Of a stretch of 59,359 nucleotides of DNA, positions 44,769-54,659 are shown in pieces. The position numbers and the translations under genes were made by a program. This DNA comes from Chloroflexota bacterium (lineage in GTDB: Bacteria > Chloroflexota > Anaerolineae > Aggregatilineales > Phototrophicaceae), in the NCBI GenBank assembly GCA_011523735.1, contig WTGB01000150.1:1-59359 (forward strand), given 5' to 3'. The notes under the pieces were generated by a model. It worked only from the letters and a program-made list of their open reading frames with translations, searched no databases and was not told the DNA's origin. How positions within the stretch are numbered: the first letter of the stretch is position 1; each line of letters opens with the position of its first letter.

Positions 44769-46769
44769 TCAGGCGTCGAGCAGCGAATTCACCGCTTCAG
44801 CAACGTGACCGGGCGTCAAGCCGAAAGCCTCATATATTTTCGCGTATGGCGCGCTGGCGCCGAAGCGGTCGACGCCAATGGCGATGCCGCGATCGCCAAT
44901 GTACTTGTCCCAACCCAGGGTCGCGCCGGCTTCGATACTCACGCGGCACGTCACGTCGCGCGGCAAGACGCTTTGCTTATAGTCGTCGTCTTGGGCTTCA
45001 AAGAGTTCCCAGCAGGGCATTGAAACGACGCGGACACGGATATCAGCCTCCTCTAGCAGACCAGCCGCATCCAGCGCGATGGCGACTTCGCTGCCGCTGG
45101 CCAAGATAATCGCATCGACATCGCCCGACTCATGCTCGGAAAGCACGTAAGCGCCCCGAGCTACGCCTTCGTGAATGCCCTCGTCGTTGCCAGCGAAGAC
45201 CGGCAGATCCTGCCGACTGAGCACGATCGCCGCGGGGTGATCCAGTTCGGCGATGGCAGCCCAGGCGCCGGCGGTTTCGGTGGCGTCCGCGGGGCGGAAA
45301 ACATGCAGATTGGGCGTGACGCGCAGCGACATCAGGTGTTCAACTGGCTGATGAGTCGGTCCATCCTCGCCCAGGCCGATGCTGTCATGCGTGAAGACGT
45401 ACACGGTCCGAAGATCCATCAGTGCGCCCAAGCGGATCGCCGGGCGCATATAATCGCTGAAGGTGAAGAAGGTCGCGCTATAGGGCTTGACGATGCCGCC
45501 ATGCAGCGCCAGCCCGTTGACTATCGCGCCCATTGCATGCTCCCGCACGCCAAAGCGCAGATTGCGCTCGGCCGGTTGGCCGGGTCCAGTGTTTGCTGCG
45601 CCCGTGATCAGCGTCTTGGTGCTGCCAGCCAAATCGGCATCGCCACCGATCATGGTGGGCGCGAATTTTGCCAGGGCGTTCAATGCTTCGCCGCCGGCAT
45701 TGCGCGTGGCGATTGATGCCCCCGACTCCCAGCTTGGCAGCGCGTCGCGCCAGCCCGGCGCAAATTCCCCCGCCTGGACTCGGTCCCATTCCGCAGCCAA
45801 CTCGGGAAAGGCAGCGCGCCAGGCTTGGCAGTGGTTTTGCCACTCGGCCTCCACGGCGGCGCCGGTGTCAACAGCGCTGCGGAAATGCTCCAAAGCCTCG
45901 CCGGGCACGTAGAATTTCTCGGTACTGCTCCAGCCGAGATTCTGTTTCGCCAGCGCGACTTCGTCCTCGCCCAAAGGGCTGCCGTGGGCGGCGCTCGTCC
46001 CCTGCTTATTCGGGCTGCCGTAACCAATAACAGTGCGGATGGCGATCAGGCTCGGTTTGTCACTCAGGCTTTTCGCTGCTGTGATTGTCTCGTCGATGGC
46101 GGCAACATCAGTGCCGTCTGCTATTCGGCTTACATGCCAGCCCATCGCTTCAAATCGGAGCTCGATGTCTTCTGAGAAGGTCATATCGGCGGCGCCGTCC
46201 AGCGTAACTTCGTTATCGTCATAGAGGAAGATCAGCTTGCCCAAACCCCAGTGGCCCGCCAACGCGGCCGCTTCCAGGCAGACGCCTTCCATCAGATCGC
46301 CATCGCTGACCAGCACATAGGTGAAGTGATCGACAACGTTATGTCCCTCGCGATTGAAATAGCGCGCGAGGAAAGCCTCTGCCAAAGCCATTCCCACCGC
46401 GGTGGCTGCGCCTTGCCCCAGCGGACCGGTGGTTGTTTCTACGCCGGGTGTATCGCCATGCTCGGGATGCCCCGGCGTTGGGCTGCCCCATTGACGAAAG
46501 TTCTTGATGTCGTCCAGCGATACATCGAAGCCGGTCAGATAGAGCAGGGAATAGAGCAGCATCGAACCGTGACCCGCGCTGAGCACGAAGCGGTCGCGGT
46601 TATGCCAAGCCGGATTGCGCGGATTAAAGCGCAGGTGACGCATCCACAAAGTATATGCCAGCGGCGCGGCGCCCATCGGCAGGCCCGGGTGCCCGCTGTT
46701 GGCTTTTTGAACGGCATCCATCGAAAGTGTGCGGATGCTATTGATTGAAAGCGTGGTCAGATCAGGCAC
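44769..46769 (-). CDS. tkt: Transketolase
   Basis: 666 aa. Thiamine diphosphate enzyme of the non-oxidative pentose phosphate and Calvin-type pathways. The TPP motif is [19 protein letters not shown] with NEVTLDG, preceded by [20 protein letters not shown]. The pyrimidine domain has [13 protein letters not shown] and [16 protein letters not shown], the last being the standard transketolase signature. Full-length for the family. GTG at 46769 follows AGGAG by 8 nt; the 14-codon upstream extension is not family-like. Probable -10 element 40 nt upstream. Confidence 0.97.
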   Translation of the reverse strand: MPDLTTLSINSIRTLSMDAVQKANSGHPGLPMGAAPLAYTLWMRHLRFNPRNPAWHNRDRFVLSAGHGSMLLYSLLYLTGFDVSLDDIKNFRQWGSPTPGHPEHGDTPGVETTTGPLGQGAATAVGMALAEAFLARYFNREGHNVVDHFTYVLVSDGDLMEGVCLEAAALAGHWGLGKLIFLYDDNEVTLDGAADMTFSEDIELRFEAMGWHVSRIADGTDVAAIDETITAAKSLSDKPSLIAIRTVIGYGSPNKQGTSAAHGSPLGEDEVALAKQNLGWSSTEKFYVPGEALEHFRSAVDTGAAVEAEWQNHCQAWRAAFPELAAEWDRVQAGEFAPGWRDALPSWESGASIATRNAGGEALNALAKFAPTMIGGDADLAGSTKTLITGAANTGPGQPAERNLRFGVREHAMGAIVNGLALHGGIVKPYSATFFTFSDYMRPAIRLGALMDLRTVYVFTHDSIGLGEDGPTHQPVEHLMSLRVTPNLHVFRPADATETAGAWAAIAELDHPAAIVLSRQDLPVFAGNDEGIHEGVARGAYVLSEHESGDVDAIILASGSEVAIALDAAGLLEEADIRVRVVSMPCWELFEAQDDDYKQSVLPRDVTCRVSIEAGATLGWDKYIGDRGIAIGVDRFGASAPYAKIYEAFGLTPGHVAEAVNSLLDA

Positions 46770-46809
46770 GGTAGCACTCCTGTAATTGGCGGCATGTCGG
46801 AACGCCTGC

Positions 46810-46838
46810 ATTATATCAGTCAGGCAACGCCTTCGGAA
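46810..46838 (-). promoter_or_regulatory. Putative promoter of the transketolase gene
   Basis: On the minus strand, TTCCGA, a 17-nt spacer and a consensus TATAAT end about 40 nt before the GTG start. The -35 is weak (3 of 6). Confidence 0.45.
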
Positions 46839-46861
46839 CTATCTTGCGTATGAGGAAATTC

Positions 46862-46887
46862 AAAAAAAGCGGATACCTGGTATCCAC
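46862..46887 (-). terminator. Rho-independent terminator of the SpoVS gene
   Basis: On the minus strand, a 7-bp stem GTGGATA/TATCCGC with one G-T pair and loop CCAGG runs into TTTTTTT. It lies 53 nt after the stop codon. Confidence 0.75.
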
Positions 46888-46939
46888 TGCCAGATTTTGA
46901 TTATGCGATTCGCCGACCTTGGTCGAATGGACTTAATCG

Positions 46940-47284
46940 CTAGCTTGGTCGCGGCTCGACGCGGAAACGTACCGCCGTTCTCTCTTGACCGTCGATATCA
47001 ACTTCGGTGAAATACGGTGTTGTTACGATATCGATCTCATCGCGTTCCAGGTAACCGCGGGCGATCGCCAAAGCCTTCACCGCTTGATTCACTGCGCCTG
47101 CGCCAATCGCCTGCACCTCGGCAACATTATGCTGCCGCATAACGCCGGCGATAGCGCCCGCGACCGCCGTTGATCGCGAACGTGCTGACACCTTGATAAT
47201 ATCCGGTTTGTCATCCGTGAATGTACTGACCGAATCCATCAAGGAATCGGTCACCTGTACATGATGGCTATCATATTCGGACAT
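46940..47284 (-). CDS. SpoVS-like Alba-fold protein
   Basis: 114 aa. After a variable N-terminus, the SpoVS core VSARSRSTAVAGAIAGVM with GAGAVNQAVKALAIARGYL matches the family along its whole length. In Bacillus SpoVS controls late sporulation; homologues are also found in non-sporulating Chloroflexota and Deinococcota, where a nucleic-acid-binding regulatory role is assumed. ATG at 47284 follows AAAGGGGGA closely. Monocistronic: promoter upstream and terminator downstream are both visible. Confidence 0.93.
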   Translation of the reverse strand: MSEYDSHHVQVTDSLMDSVSTFTDDKPDIIKVSARSRSTAVAGAIAGVMRQHNVAEVQAIGAGAVNQAVKALAIARGYLERDEIDIVTTPYFTEVDIDGQERTAVRFRVEPRPS

Positions 47285-47635
47285 CAAGTCCCCCTTTGAA
47301 AGAAACAAACTCAACCGCAACATCTCACAGCATGCATAAGATTTTACAATCTTTTTATCATTTCGTCCAACTTCTCTACTGAATTGTATAAAAATCTAGA
47401 TTTCGCCTGTCGTTCTTCATACATAGTGTATCTAAACCAAGGCGATTATTCCGACAGATTGTCGCTTTGGAATGCTGGCGCAACAGTATAGTTAAATATA
47501 AGCCTTGCGCTATGCCGCTTGGCGGAAGCCTATCACCCTGTCAGCGGGCGGCAGTTGTCGCTACAATCGATAGTGTAGAGCGTTGCTGGACAAGCAGCGA
47601 GAGGCAGCCATCCGCCGAAGCGATTTGAAAGACCG
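47285..47635. other. Divergent AT-rich intergenic region
   Basis: About 350 bases between SpoVS and the double-VWA gene, AT-richer than its surroundings, with the SpoVS promoter (listed). Promoter elements for the rightward gene were not resolved. Confidence 0.5.
47341..47370 (-). promoter_or_regulatory. Sigma-70-type promoter of the SpoVS gene
   Basis: On the minus strand TTGGAC, an 18-nt spacer and TAAAAT, ending about 57 nt before the ATG. Confidence 0.55.
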
Positions 47636-50524
47636 ATGCAGCTGACAGCCCCACATGTCGCCTTCATTATGCTCCTGCTTTTGCCTTTAGTCTGGGCGAT
47701 TGGCTTCCCGCGGCATGCCTTTCGCCGCCGCCGCGACATCGCTAGCTTGATCTTGCGGACCTTAATCATTTTGCTGCTAATCTTGGCGCTGGCTGGATTA
47801 CAAAATGTACAGGCTGTCGATCGACTGGCTGTTGTTTTCCTCGTCGATGCCTCGGACAGCATGGGAAGCGGCAGCGAAGAACGCCAACTCGAATTCATGC
47901 GCGAGGCGCTGGACGCGAAGCAGCCGGACGATAAATGGGCGGCGCTGCTCTTCGGCGATAATGCCGTGCCGGAGACTGATTTCAGCGTGGCAGGCGAGAT
48001 TGAAGGTTTTGCCTCCATTCCACAGACAACAGGCACAGATATCGCCAATGCCATACAGACGGCGCTGTCTATGTTTCCGCCCGATGTCTCCCGCCGCATT
48101 GTCCTTATGAGCGACGGCCAAGCTACTAAGGGAGATGCTATCGCCCGGGCGCAGCGGGCGGCGGTGTCTGGCGTCGAAATCAGTTATGTGCCGATATTCC
48201 GAGCGGCTGCGCCCGATGTGCGGATCACGGCGATTGATGCGCCGGGCCGCGTGGCGGAGAACCAGAGTTTTGATATTTCAGTCGGGATTCATGCCGAAAC
48301 GGCGACGCCGACGACCTTGCTGATCTTCTCTGGCGGGCGTTTGATCCATGAGGAGGCGCTCGAGTTGCAGGCGGGCGATACGCGCTACAGCCTGACGCAA
48401 GCAGGCGAGAAAAGCGGTTTTCTTGATTTCACGGCGCAAATCGTCGTGCCGGGGGAGAACGACAATTTCAATCAGAATAACCAGCTCGGCGCCTTCAGCC
48501 AGGTGGTCGGACCGGCGCGGACGCTGCTTGTAAGCGTTGATGAATCGGAAACGCAGTATTTGTTGCCGGCGCTTGAGCAAGCGGGCATCCTGGTTGATGT
48601 GGTCAAGCCCGATGGCCTGCCGGTCAATATGGCGGGCTTGGCGAATTACAAGAGCGTCATTCTGGCGAATGTGCCGGCGGCCGATCTCGGCCGAGGGCAG
48701 ATGACCCTCCTGGATCAGTACGTCAGCGATATTGGCGGGGGCCTCGTCATGATCGGGGGACCAGAGAGCTACGCGCCCGGCGGCTATTATCAAACCCCGC
48801 TGGAGCGGACCTTGCCGGTGGAAATGCAGATCAAAGACCAGAAGCGCTTGCCGCAACTGACTATCGCGTATTTGATCGACCGTTCCGGCAGCATGGGGCA
48901 GATCGGGCGCAGCGGCCTGCCAAACCTTGAACTCGCCAAACGCGCGATCGTGCTTTCGCTGGAGTTGCTGCAGCCGTCGGATCGCGTCGCTATCGGCACC
49001 TTTGATACCGGCGGCGCCTGGGTGGTGCCTTTTCAGCAAGTGAACGACGCGCAGGCGCTGATTGCGATGACCAATACGATACGCTCAGGCGGCGGCACGG
49101 ATATTATGGCGGGCTTGCGGCTGGTGGAACGCGATATCGCCGAAGAACCATCACAACTCAAGCATCTGATATTGCTCACGGATGGCGGGGCGAGCCCAAC
49201 TGGATTAGTCGAGTTGAGCGAATCCTTGCACGACGAATTTAATGTCACCTTGTCGACGATCGCCATAGGGCGCAATCCAGCCGCCTTCCTCGAAACGATG
49301 GCGGAGATGGGCGAAGGAAATTATTATCGCGTGGCTGATGTCGAGCAGATTCCGCTTATTTTCGCGCAGGAAACGGTCCTGGCATCGCGTTCTTACATCG
49401 TCGAGAAAAGCTTCACGCCACGCGTCACCGGCAGCAGCGCGATAATTGACGGCATCACTTCGATGCCCCCTCTGCGCGGCTATGTCGCCTCCACGCCCAA
49501 GGTAGCCGCCCAGCGCATCCTCAGCGGACCGGATCCCTACGAGGATCCCATTCTTGCCGCTTGGCAATACGGCTTGGGCCGTGTGGTGGCTTGGACGGCC
49601 GATGCCAGCGCGCGCTGGGCAAATGAATGGGTGGATTGGGAAGATTTTCCCCGCTTTTGGGGACAAGCGGTGGCTTGGAGCATCAATGCGGGCGCCAACA
49701 AGAACCTGGAAACGCGGGTTGTCGCCCAAAACGACCGGGCGAAGATCGTGGTTGATGCCCGCGATGACAATGGCGGATTCCTCGATGGTCTGGCTTTGAG
49801 CAGCGCAGTGCTGAATCCCGCAGGCGCTAGCCTTCGCCTTCCCTTGCAGCAGACGGCGCCGGGACGCTACGAGTCAAGCTTTGCGCCGGGTAACGAAGGC
49901 GCTTATTTCCTGACGATAAGCGGAGCGGCGAAGTCTGACTCCGGCTCTGCGAATCTGACCGACCTGCATGGCTGGGTGATGTCGTATTCGCCGGAATATA
50001 TACCGCGCCCGCATGATGAGCGCTTGCTGGCGGAGATCGCCGAGATCACCGGCGGCAAAAATCTGGCGGAGCAGCCGGGCGCCGTCTTCACGCATGATCT
50101 GGGCGCGGAAATGGCGGCGACTGATATTTGGGAGCGTTTGATACTGTTGGCTCTGTTGCTCTTGCCGCTTGATATCGCGGTCCGCCGTTTGATCATCACG
50201 CGTAGCGACTTGCAGCGCCTGCGCGCATATCTCGGCGGGCGCGGACGAGACGAGAGTCGTTCGCAGCGGATGCAGGCGCTTTTCAGCGCGCGCGGTCGCA
50301 GCCGAGCGACAACGCGTTATGGCGACGGCATCGTCCCGCGTCCGCCGAGACCCCGCGGCGATGACAGACCGCCACCGTCCAGCCCGTCGGCGATGGCCCC
50401 GCCAAAGTCGACCAGCGGCCGGGATGCGCTGGAACCGGAATTCAGGCTGCATGATGTGGAAGTGGTGAATCTGGGCGATCAACTCTTGAAGCGGCGCAAG
50501 CGCCGGCCCGATGACGATGAATAG
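47636..50524 (+). CDS. Membrane protein with two VWA domains and a GATase1-like domain (BatA-like)
   Basis: 962 aa. Two N-terminal transmembrane helices (about 7-25 and 38-58) precede VWA domain 1 (FLVDASDSMGSGS; MIDAS). A GATase1-like Rossmann region follows at ~295-390 (VILANVPAADL, GGLVMIGGPESY), then VWA domain 2 (YLIDRSGSMGQ). Near residue 835 a third helix leads to a cytoplasmic Arg/Pro-rich tail. The order resembles BatA/YegL-type and DUF1355 proteins. Both MIDAS motifs appear intact. Ligands unknown; a scaffold for cell-envelope assembly is inference. Confidence 0.85.
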   Translation: MQLTAPHVAFIMLLLLPLVWAIGFPRHAFRRRRDIASLILRTLIILLLILALAGLQNVQAVDRLAVVFLVDASDSMGSGSEERQLEFMREALDAKQPDDKWAALLFGDNAVPETDFSVAGEIEGFASIPQTTGTDIANAIQTALSMFPPDVSRRIVLMSDGQATKGDAIARAQRAAVSGVEISYVPIFRAAAPDVRITAIDAPGRVAENQSFDISVGIHAETATPTTLLIFSGGRLIHEEALELQAGDTRYSLTQAGEKSGFLDFTAQIVVPGENDNFNQNNQLGAFSQVVGPARTLLVSVDESETQYLLPALEQAGILVDVVKPDGLPVNMAGLANYKSVILANVPAADLGRGQMTLLDQYVSDIGGGLVMIGGPESYAPGGYYQTPLERTLPVEMQIKDQKRLPQLTIAYLIDRSGSMGQIGRSGLPNLELAKRAIVLSLELLQPSDRVAIGTFDTGGAWVVPFQQVNDAQALIAMTNTIRSGGGTDIMAGLRLVERDIAEEPSQLKHLILLTDGGASPTGLVELSESLHDEFNVTLSTIAIGRNPAAFLETMAEMGEGNYYRVADVEQIPLIFAQETVLASRSYIVEKSFTPRVTGSSAIIDGITSMPPLRGYVASTPKVAAQRILSGPDPYEDPILAAWQYGLGRVVAWTADASARWANEWVDWEDFPRFWGQAVAWSINAGANKNLETRVVAQNDRAKIVVDARDDNGGFLDGLALSSAVLNPAGASLRLPLQQTAPGRYESSFAPGNEGAYFLTISGAAKSDSGSANLTDLHGWVMSYSPEYIPRPHDERLLAEIAEITGGKNLAEQPGAVFTHDLGAEMAATDIWERLILLALLLLPLDIAVRRLIITRSDLQRLRAYLGGRGRDESRSQRMQALFSARGRSRATTRYGDGIVPRPPRPRGDDRPPPSSPSAMAPPKSTSGRDALEPEFRLHDVEVVNLGDQLLKRRKRRPDDDE

Positions 50525-50655
50525 GCGTTAGCGGAAACCTATAGTGAGCTATAATAAGTCAGATATTCTAGTTTAGTACAAGGCCACTTGAACATCAAAC
50601 AGTTATCATTTTTCACGATCAGTCGGCGCGCGTCGAACTCGAGCGGAAATACCAG

Positions 50656-52045
50656 TTGATCTTGCAACCAACGAAATTATTTAATCGCCAACTCGTTAGC
50701 TACCAGGCGAACAAATCTGTTCGGATGCACAGATGGTTCAAATTCAAGGAGAGTTTTTCGGCAAAACTCGTACGGAGACTAATTGAGGAATTCAATTTGC
50801 AGCCGCCGCAGCACGTCTTTGACCCCTTTGCCGGGGTTTCGACGACTCTGCTGGTTGCGCGCGAATGCGGTCTTGACGCAACTGGGATCGAAGTGATGCC
50901 AATGGGCGAGATCATTTGGCGGGCGAAGTCGCAACTGGAAAGATATGATGTCCCTGAATTGCGAGCGATACGTGAATGGATCTATTCGACTACTCCGGGA
51001 GAATCCCAGCGGCGATTCCCGCATTTGCCCATAACCCAATATGCCTTTGACAGAGAGCAAGAGGCGCAGTTAATGTGGTACGACGAGCGTTTCCAGCAGA
51101 TGGACATTGGGGACAACTTCAAGGCTCTGCTCAAATTCATCCTGCTTTCAATTCGTGAAGACATCAGTTACACCAGCAAGGACGGACAATTTTTGCGTTG
51201 GGATAGCCGATCTGGCAAAGTTCGACAACGCAATGCGAAAAGAATTGCCAACGGGAAAATGCCCTATAAGCCCTTTCATAAACGGACAATCCTGCCGGTT
51301 CAGCGCGCAATTTTACAAGCGCTTGACCACATCATTCTTGATGTTTCATTTCCGGCTAGCTCAACTGGCGTCAACGGTAAACAGGAGCTCATCGTCGGTT
51401 CTGTTTTGGATGCGCCCGCTGCAAGAGCCGGCCTCGGTAGATGCCGTGATTACGTCTCCGCCTTACTGCAATCGGTACGACTATACCAGAACTTATGCCT
51501 TGGAGTTGGCTTTCCTCGGTGTAGACCAACAAGCCATGCTCAACCTCAGACAAAGTCTGTTGAGTTGTACCGTGGAGAACAGATCTAAAATCCGCCATCT
51601 GCGGAGCATATATGCAGATATTGGTCGCGTGGGAGACTTTGAACATGTTATCGACACACTCGAGCGGCATGATGCGTTTCAAGAAGTTCTCGGCGCGCTG
51701 AAGCAGCGACACAAACGCGGCGAAGTCAACAACAGTGGTGTAATTGCGATGGTTGAAGGTTATTTCATTGAGTTGGCATTCGTAACTTTTGAGCTTGCTC
51801 GTGTCTGCAAACCGGGAGCAAGTATCGCGATTGTTTATGATAACGTTCGTTATAGCGGTGAGATTGTCCCAGTAGATCTGTTGATGACAGATATTGCTGC
51901 GAAATTCGGTTTCACACCAGAAAAGATATACGTTCTGTCACAGCGAAAAGGCAACAGCAGCCAACAAATGGGAAGATATGGTCGAGAAGCGCTCAGGAAG
52001 AGTATAGTGATCTGGAAAAAATCCGGTGACGCCCATGCACTCTGA
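50656..52045 (+). pseudogene. Type II DNA methyltransferase (N4-cytosine/N6-adenine type), frameshifted
   Basis: The first frame carries the SAM-binding DPFAGVSTTLL and ends at 51588; the catalytic TSPPY motif ([16 protein letters not shown]) lies in another frame that continues to 52045. Removing one C from the CCC run at 51415-51417 restores a smooth protein reading [16 protein letters not shown] at the junction. So a single-base insertion has split the gene. Intact, it would be about 460 aa with motif order I then IV, typical of N4-mC or beta-type enzymes. The TTG start at 50656 is uncertain; the frame is open to 50572 without an ATG. TATAAT occurs at 50550-50555 as a possible -10. Confidence 0.82.
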
Positions 52046-52986
52046 TAAGCGGCGTGCCTGGGCATTGGATCAGCTTCAAAAGAGCCTATTCTTTCACCAA
52101 AAGCTCCATGAGTGGGGTCTCATTAGCGTTGCAAAGAGATAGAGAAAATTTCTGGTGAGACGCTGGATTGGAATTTGCAGCATCTGGGCATTTCGGATTT
52201 CGCCTGGACCAAAATTATTCACAGCGGAATCAAACCGATAATAGTTTTGCGCATCCGACAGTGTTGTCAACGGTAGAGAGAGCCGTGAGTTACTATCGTA
52301 TGCTGTCTATGGTATCGCAGAAATCGATGAACCAAATAAGGATACCCGCGACCAAGTTCGAGCAGAGCGGAAACTTACCGGAATTTGAAGTTTCACTCAG
52401 TATTGCTCGGAGGGCTAATTCTCTCATCAGTGCGCTTATCGAAAGTGAAATGAGGATTGAACAGCGAGAGTTCGACATCTGGCGTGGCATGGCTGCCGGT
52501 TCGCAGGCACAAGGTTCCTGGCAAAACCGTAAAGGTGATCAAACTGAAATGGTTATCAGGCAGGACCTTGTATCACAACTGCACAGGCTGCAACTTCTTG
52601 AAGCGGACCAGACTGTCGATATAACGACCCGAGTTTTAGGACTGCCACTGCTAGACGGCAGGACTGTGCGCCTGGGTTCTGAACCCGACATACTCATCTA
52701 TGACGACTACAGAATTCATGCCGCCGTTGAGGTCAAGGGCGGTATTGATACTGCAGGTGTACTTGAAAGAGTTGGGGCTGCGATCAAAAGCCTCAGCCGC
52801 GGAAAGGACGAGAGTACGGGCGCAATTACAATCCTGATAATGTCTGAGGTATCGATGTCGGACCAAGCAAAGCGAGATATCGAGTCAAACAAAGCCAACG
52901 TGAATTATTTGTTCACGGTGGAAGATATCATCGAAGATTCAGACTTGAAACAAAGGTATTACAGTCTGATGGGCTTGGGTAGGTAG
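52035..52986 (+). pseudogene. Type II restriction endonuclease (PD-(D/E)xK fold), N-terminal part frameshifted
   Basis: ATG at 52035 overlaps the methyltransferase stop and reads [15 protein letters not shown] ... until a stop at 52137. Adding one A in the AAA run at 52133-52135 continues as KEIEKISGETLDWNLQHLG, and one more T in the run at 52245-52248 joins the long frame that ends at 52986. The latter holds a nuclease core PDILIYDDYRIHAAVEVKGG, i.e. Asp in PD and Glu-x-Lys. It would cleave DNA protected by the adjacent methyltransferase. The intact protein would be about 317 aa. XcyI-type assignment is tentative, from memory. A truncated product from an internal start is possible. Confidence 0.75.
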
Positions 52987-52996
52987 CTTGCTATAG

Positions 52997-54019
52997 TCAG
53001 GCTAGTTTGGCATCAGCCAGGTACTCCGTCAAATCCAGGTTCCCCGGCGACTGCCCGAAACCGGTCAACAAGGCGGCGCATTCCGCCCGATGCTGCGTCC
53101 CGTGATTGACTACGTGCGCCAGACATTGCCACAGCAGACGGTAACGCCTTCCATCTTCCGACTCATAACTGATCTTGCCGCTCAGATCGGCATCGCTCAT
53201 ACTGTCCAAGTAAACCCAGAATGCCTCCCGCTCGCTCGCCCAGCGCGCGCGAATCGAAGCCACATCGAGGAAGTCTTCCGGCTGCAGCCATTCGACATGT
53301 TCTCCGTCTTTGAGCAGGATGCGCCAGGCATACTCGGCATCCATAAGATGGACCAGGGCGCCCCGCAAGCTGCCCCAGCCGAAGTCGTTCGCCGTGCTCA
53401 GTTGCTCCGCTGAAAGCCCCTCGGCGCAAGCGAGAATCCGGTCGTTCGCCCAATCGTTGTAATGCCACAGCAAATCAATATCTTCGCGCCTGATCGGTTC
53501 TGCATCGCCAAGCGGAAAATCGCTGCGCCCGTAGCGTTCGTAGAGGAATTGGGTAAAATCCATATCCCCCGGCGACTGCCCGAAACCAGTCAGCAGGGCG
53601 GCGCATTCGCTGCGATGCTGCGTCCCATGATTAACCACATGCACAAGCGCCTGCCAAAGCACCCAATGGTACTCGCGCTCCCCAAAGACACTTGTGTGGA
53701 TGCGCGTCATATCCTCGTCTTTCAAGGTGTCGAGGCAGCGCCGCAGGTTTTCGTTCTCGCTCTTCCAACGCTCGCGCAGCGGCTCAATCGTCGGGAAGTC
53801 CTCGAGCCTGGGCCGGGCATCTGATTCCAGACCAAACAGAAAATTGAACCAGCCCCATTCAGCGCCGAGAATATGCGCCAGAGCGCCCAGCAGGCTACCC
53901 CAGCCGAAGTCATTGGACTGAAGAAGCTGCTCCGGCGCGACCCCTTCGGCCGCGTCGAGGATGCGCTCGTTCGCCCATTCGTTGTAGGCGTAATACAGTT
54001 TGATGGCTTCTCGATTCAT
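52997..54019 (-). CDS. DinB-family protein with two tandem DinB domains
   Basis: 340 aa made of two homologous halves of about 165 residues. Each begins like YNEWANERIL or YNDWANDRIL, followed by NDFGWGSL, and ends with HVVNHGTQHRSECAALL or its near copy, the His-x3-His part of the DinB metal site. The halves are clearly an internal duplication (shared TGFGQSPG). DinB four-helix proteins include thiol transferases and DNA-damage-induced proteins; function here is unknown. GGGAG lies 7 nt before the ATG. Same strand as the single-domain paralogue just upstream. Confidence 0.88.
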   Translation of the reverse strand: MNREAIKLYYAYNEWANERILDAAEGVAPEQLLQSNDFGWGSLLGALAHILGAEWGWFNFLFGLESDARPRLEDFPTIEPLRERWKSENENLRRCLDTLKDEDMTRIHTSVFGEREYHWVLWQALVHVVNHGTQHRSECAALLTGFGQSPGDMDFTQFLYERYGRSDFPLGDAEPIRREDIDLLWHYNDWANDRILACAEGLSAEQLSTANDFGWGSLRGALVHLMDAEYAWRILLKDGEHVEWLQPEDFLDVASIRARWASEREAFWVYLDSMSDADLSGKISYESEDGRRYRLLWQCLAHVVNHGTQHRAECAALLTGFGQSPGNLDLTEYLADAKLA

Positions 54020-54066
54020 ACTTAGCTCCCGCAGGTCATATATCCATACTGATTAGAGTGAAACGC

Positions 54067-54555
54067 TCAACGCTGTCCGAGGAAAACTGTGAAATCCATG
54101 TCGCCCGGCGACGCGCCGAAGCCGGTGAGCAAGGCGGCGCATTCGCTGCGGTGCTGCGTGCCGTGATTCACCATGTGATAGAGACAATGCCAAAGGATGT
54201 GGTAGCGCGCCTCGCCATCAACTTCATAATCGACCAAGCCATCAAGATCATCATCCCCCAAACGGTCCAGGTAGCGTCGAAGCGCGTCATCTTCTTCTGC
54301 CCACCGCCTGGCTATCGCCGCGAGATCATCGAAGTCCTCCGCTTCGAGCAGAGGCGTCTCGGCACGATCAGCCAGGTAGCGGCGCCAACCGTATTCGGCA
54401 TCCAGGATATGGACGAGCATTCCATGGAGACTGCCCCAACCAAGCTCGTTAGGCGCCTTTAGTTGCTCCGAACTGAGCTTTTCGGCCGCCGCCAGGATTC
54501 GCTGATTCGCCCATGTGTTGTACTCGAAAATCAGCCTGAGGCGATCTATGTTCAT
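54067..54555 (-). CDS. DinB-family protein, single domain
   Basis: 162 aa. It repeats the same landmarks as its neighbour (YNTWANQRIL, NELGWGSL, HMVNHGTQHRSECAALL, TGFGASPGDMDFT), so the three DinB units at this locus arose by duplication. Metal His residues conserved. AAGGGAG lies immediately upstream of the ATG. The 47-nt gap to the two-domain gene suggests co-transcription. Confidence 0.9.
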   Translation of the reverse strand: MNIDRLRLIFEYNTWANQRILAAAEKLSSEQLKAPNELGWGSLHGMLVHILDAEYGWRRYLADRAETPLLEAEDFDDLAAIARRWAEEDDALRRYLDRLGDDDLDGLVDYEVDGEARYHILWHCLYHMVNHGTQHRSECAALLTGFGASPGDMDFTVFLGQR

Positions 54556-54608
54556 AAGCTCCCTTATCTCGCACTCTCTAGGCTGTCAGCCCGCGACGTG
54601 CCTAATGG

Positions 54609-54614
54609 TATAAT
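54609..54614 (+). promoter_or_regulatory. -10 element upstream of the SAM methyltransferase gene
   Basis: Consensus TATAAT 45 nt before the ATG; no good -35 at 16-18 nt spacing (CTGTCA lies 20 nt away). Confidence 0.4.
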
Positions 54615-54659
54615 CGTAACCGTTGCAGCATAGTCGCATTTTACCGATGGATTATCACG

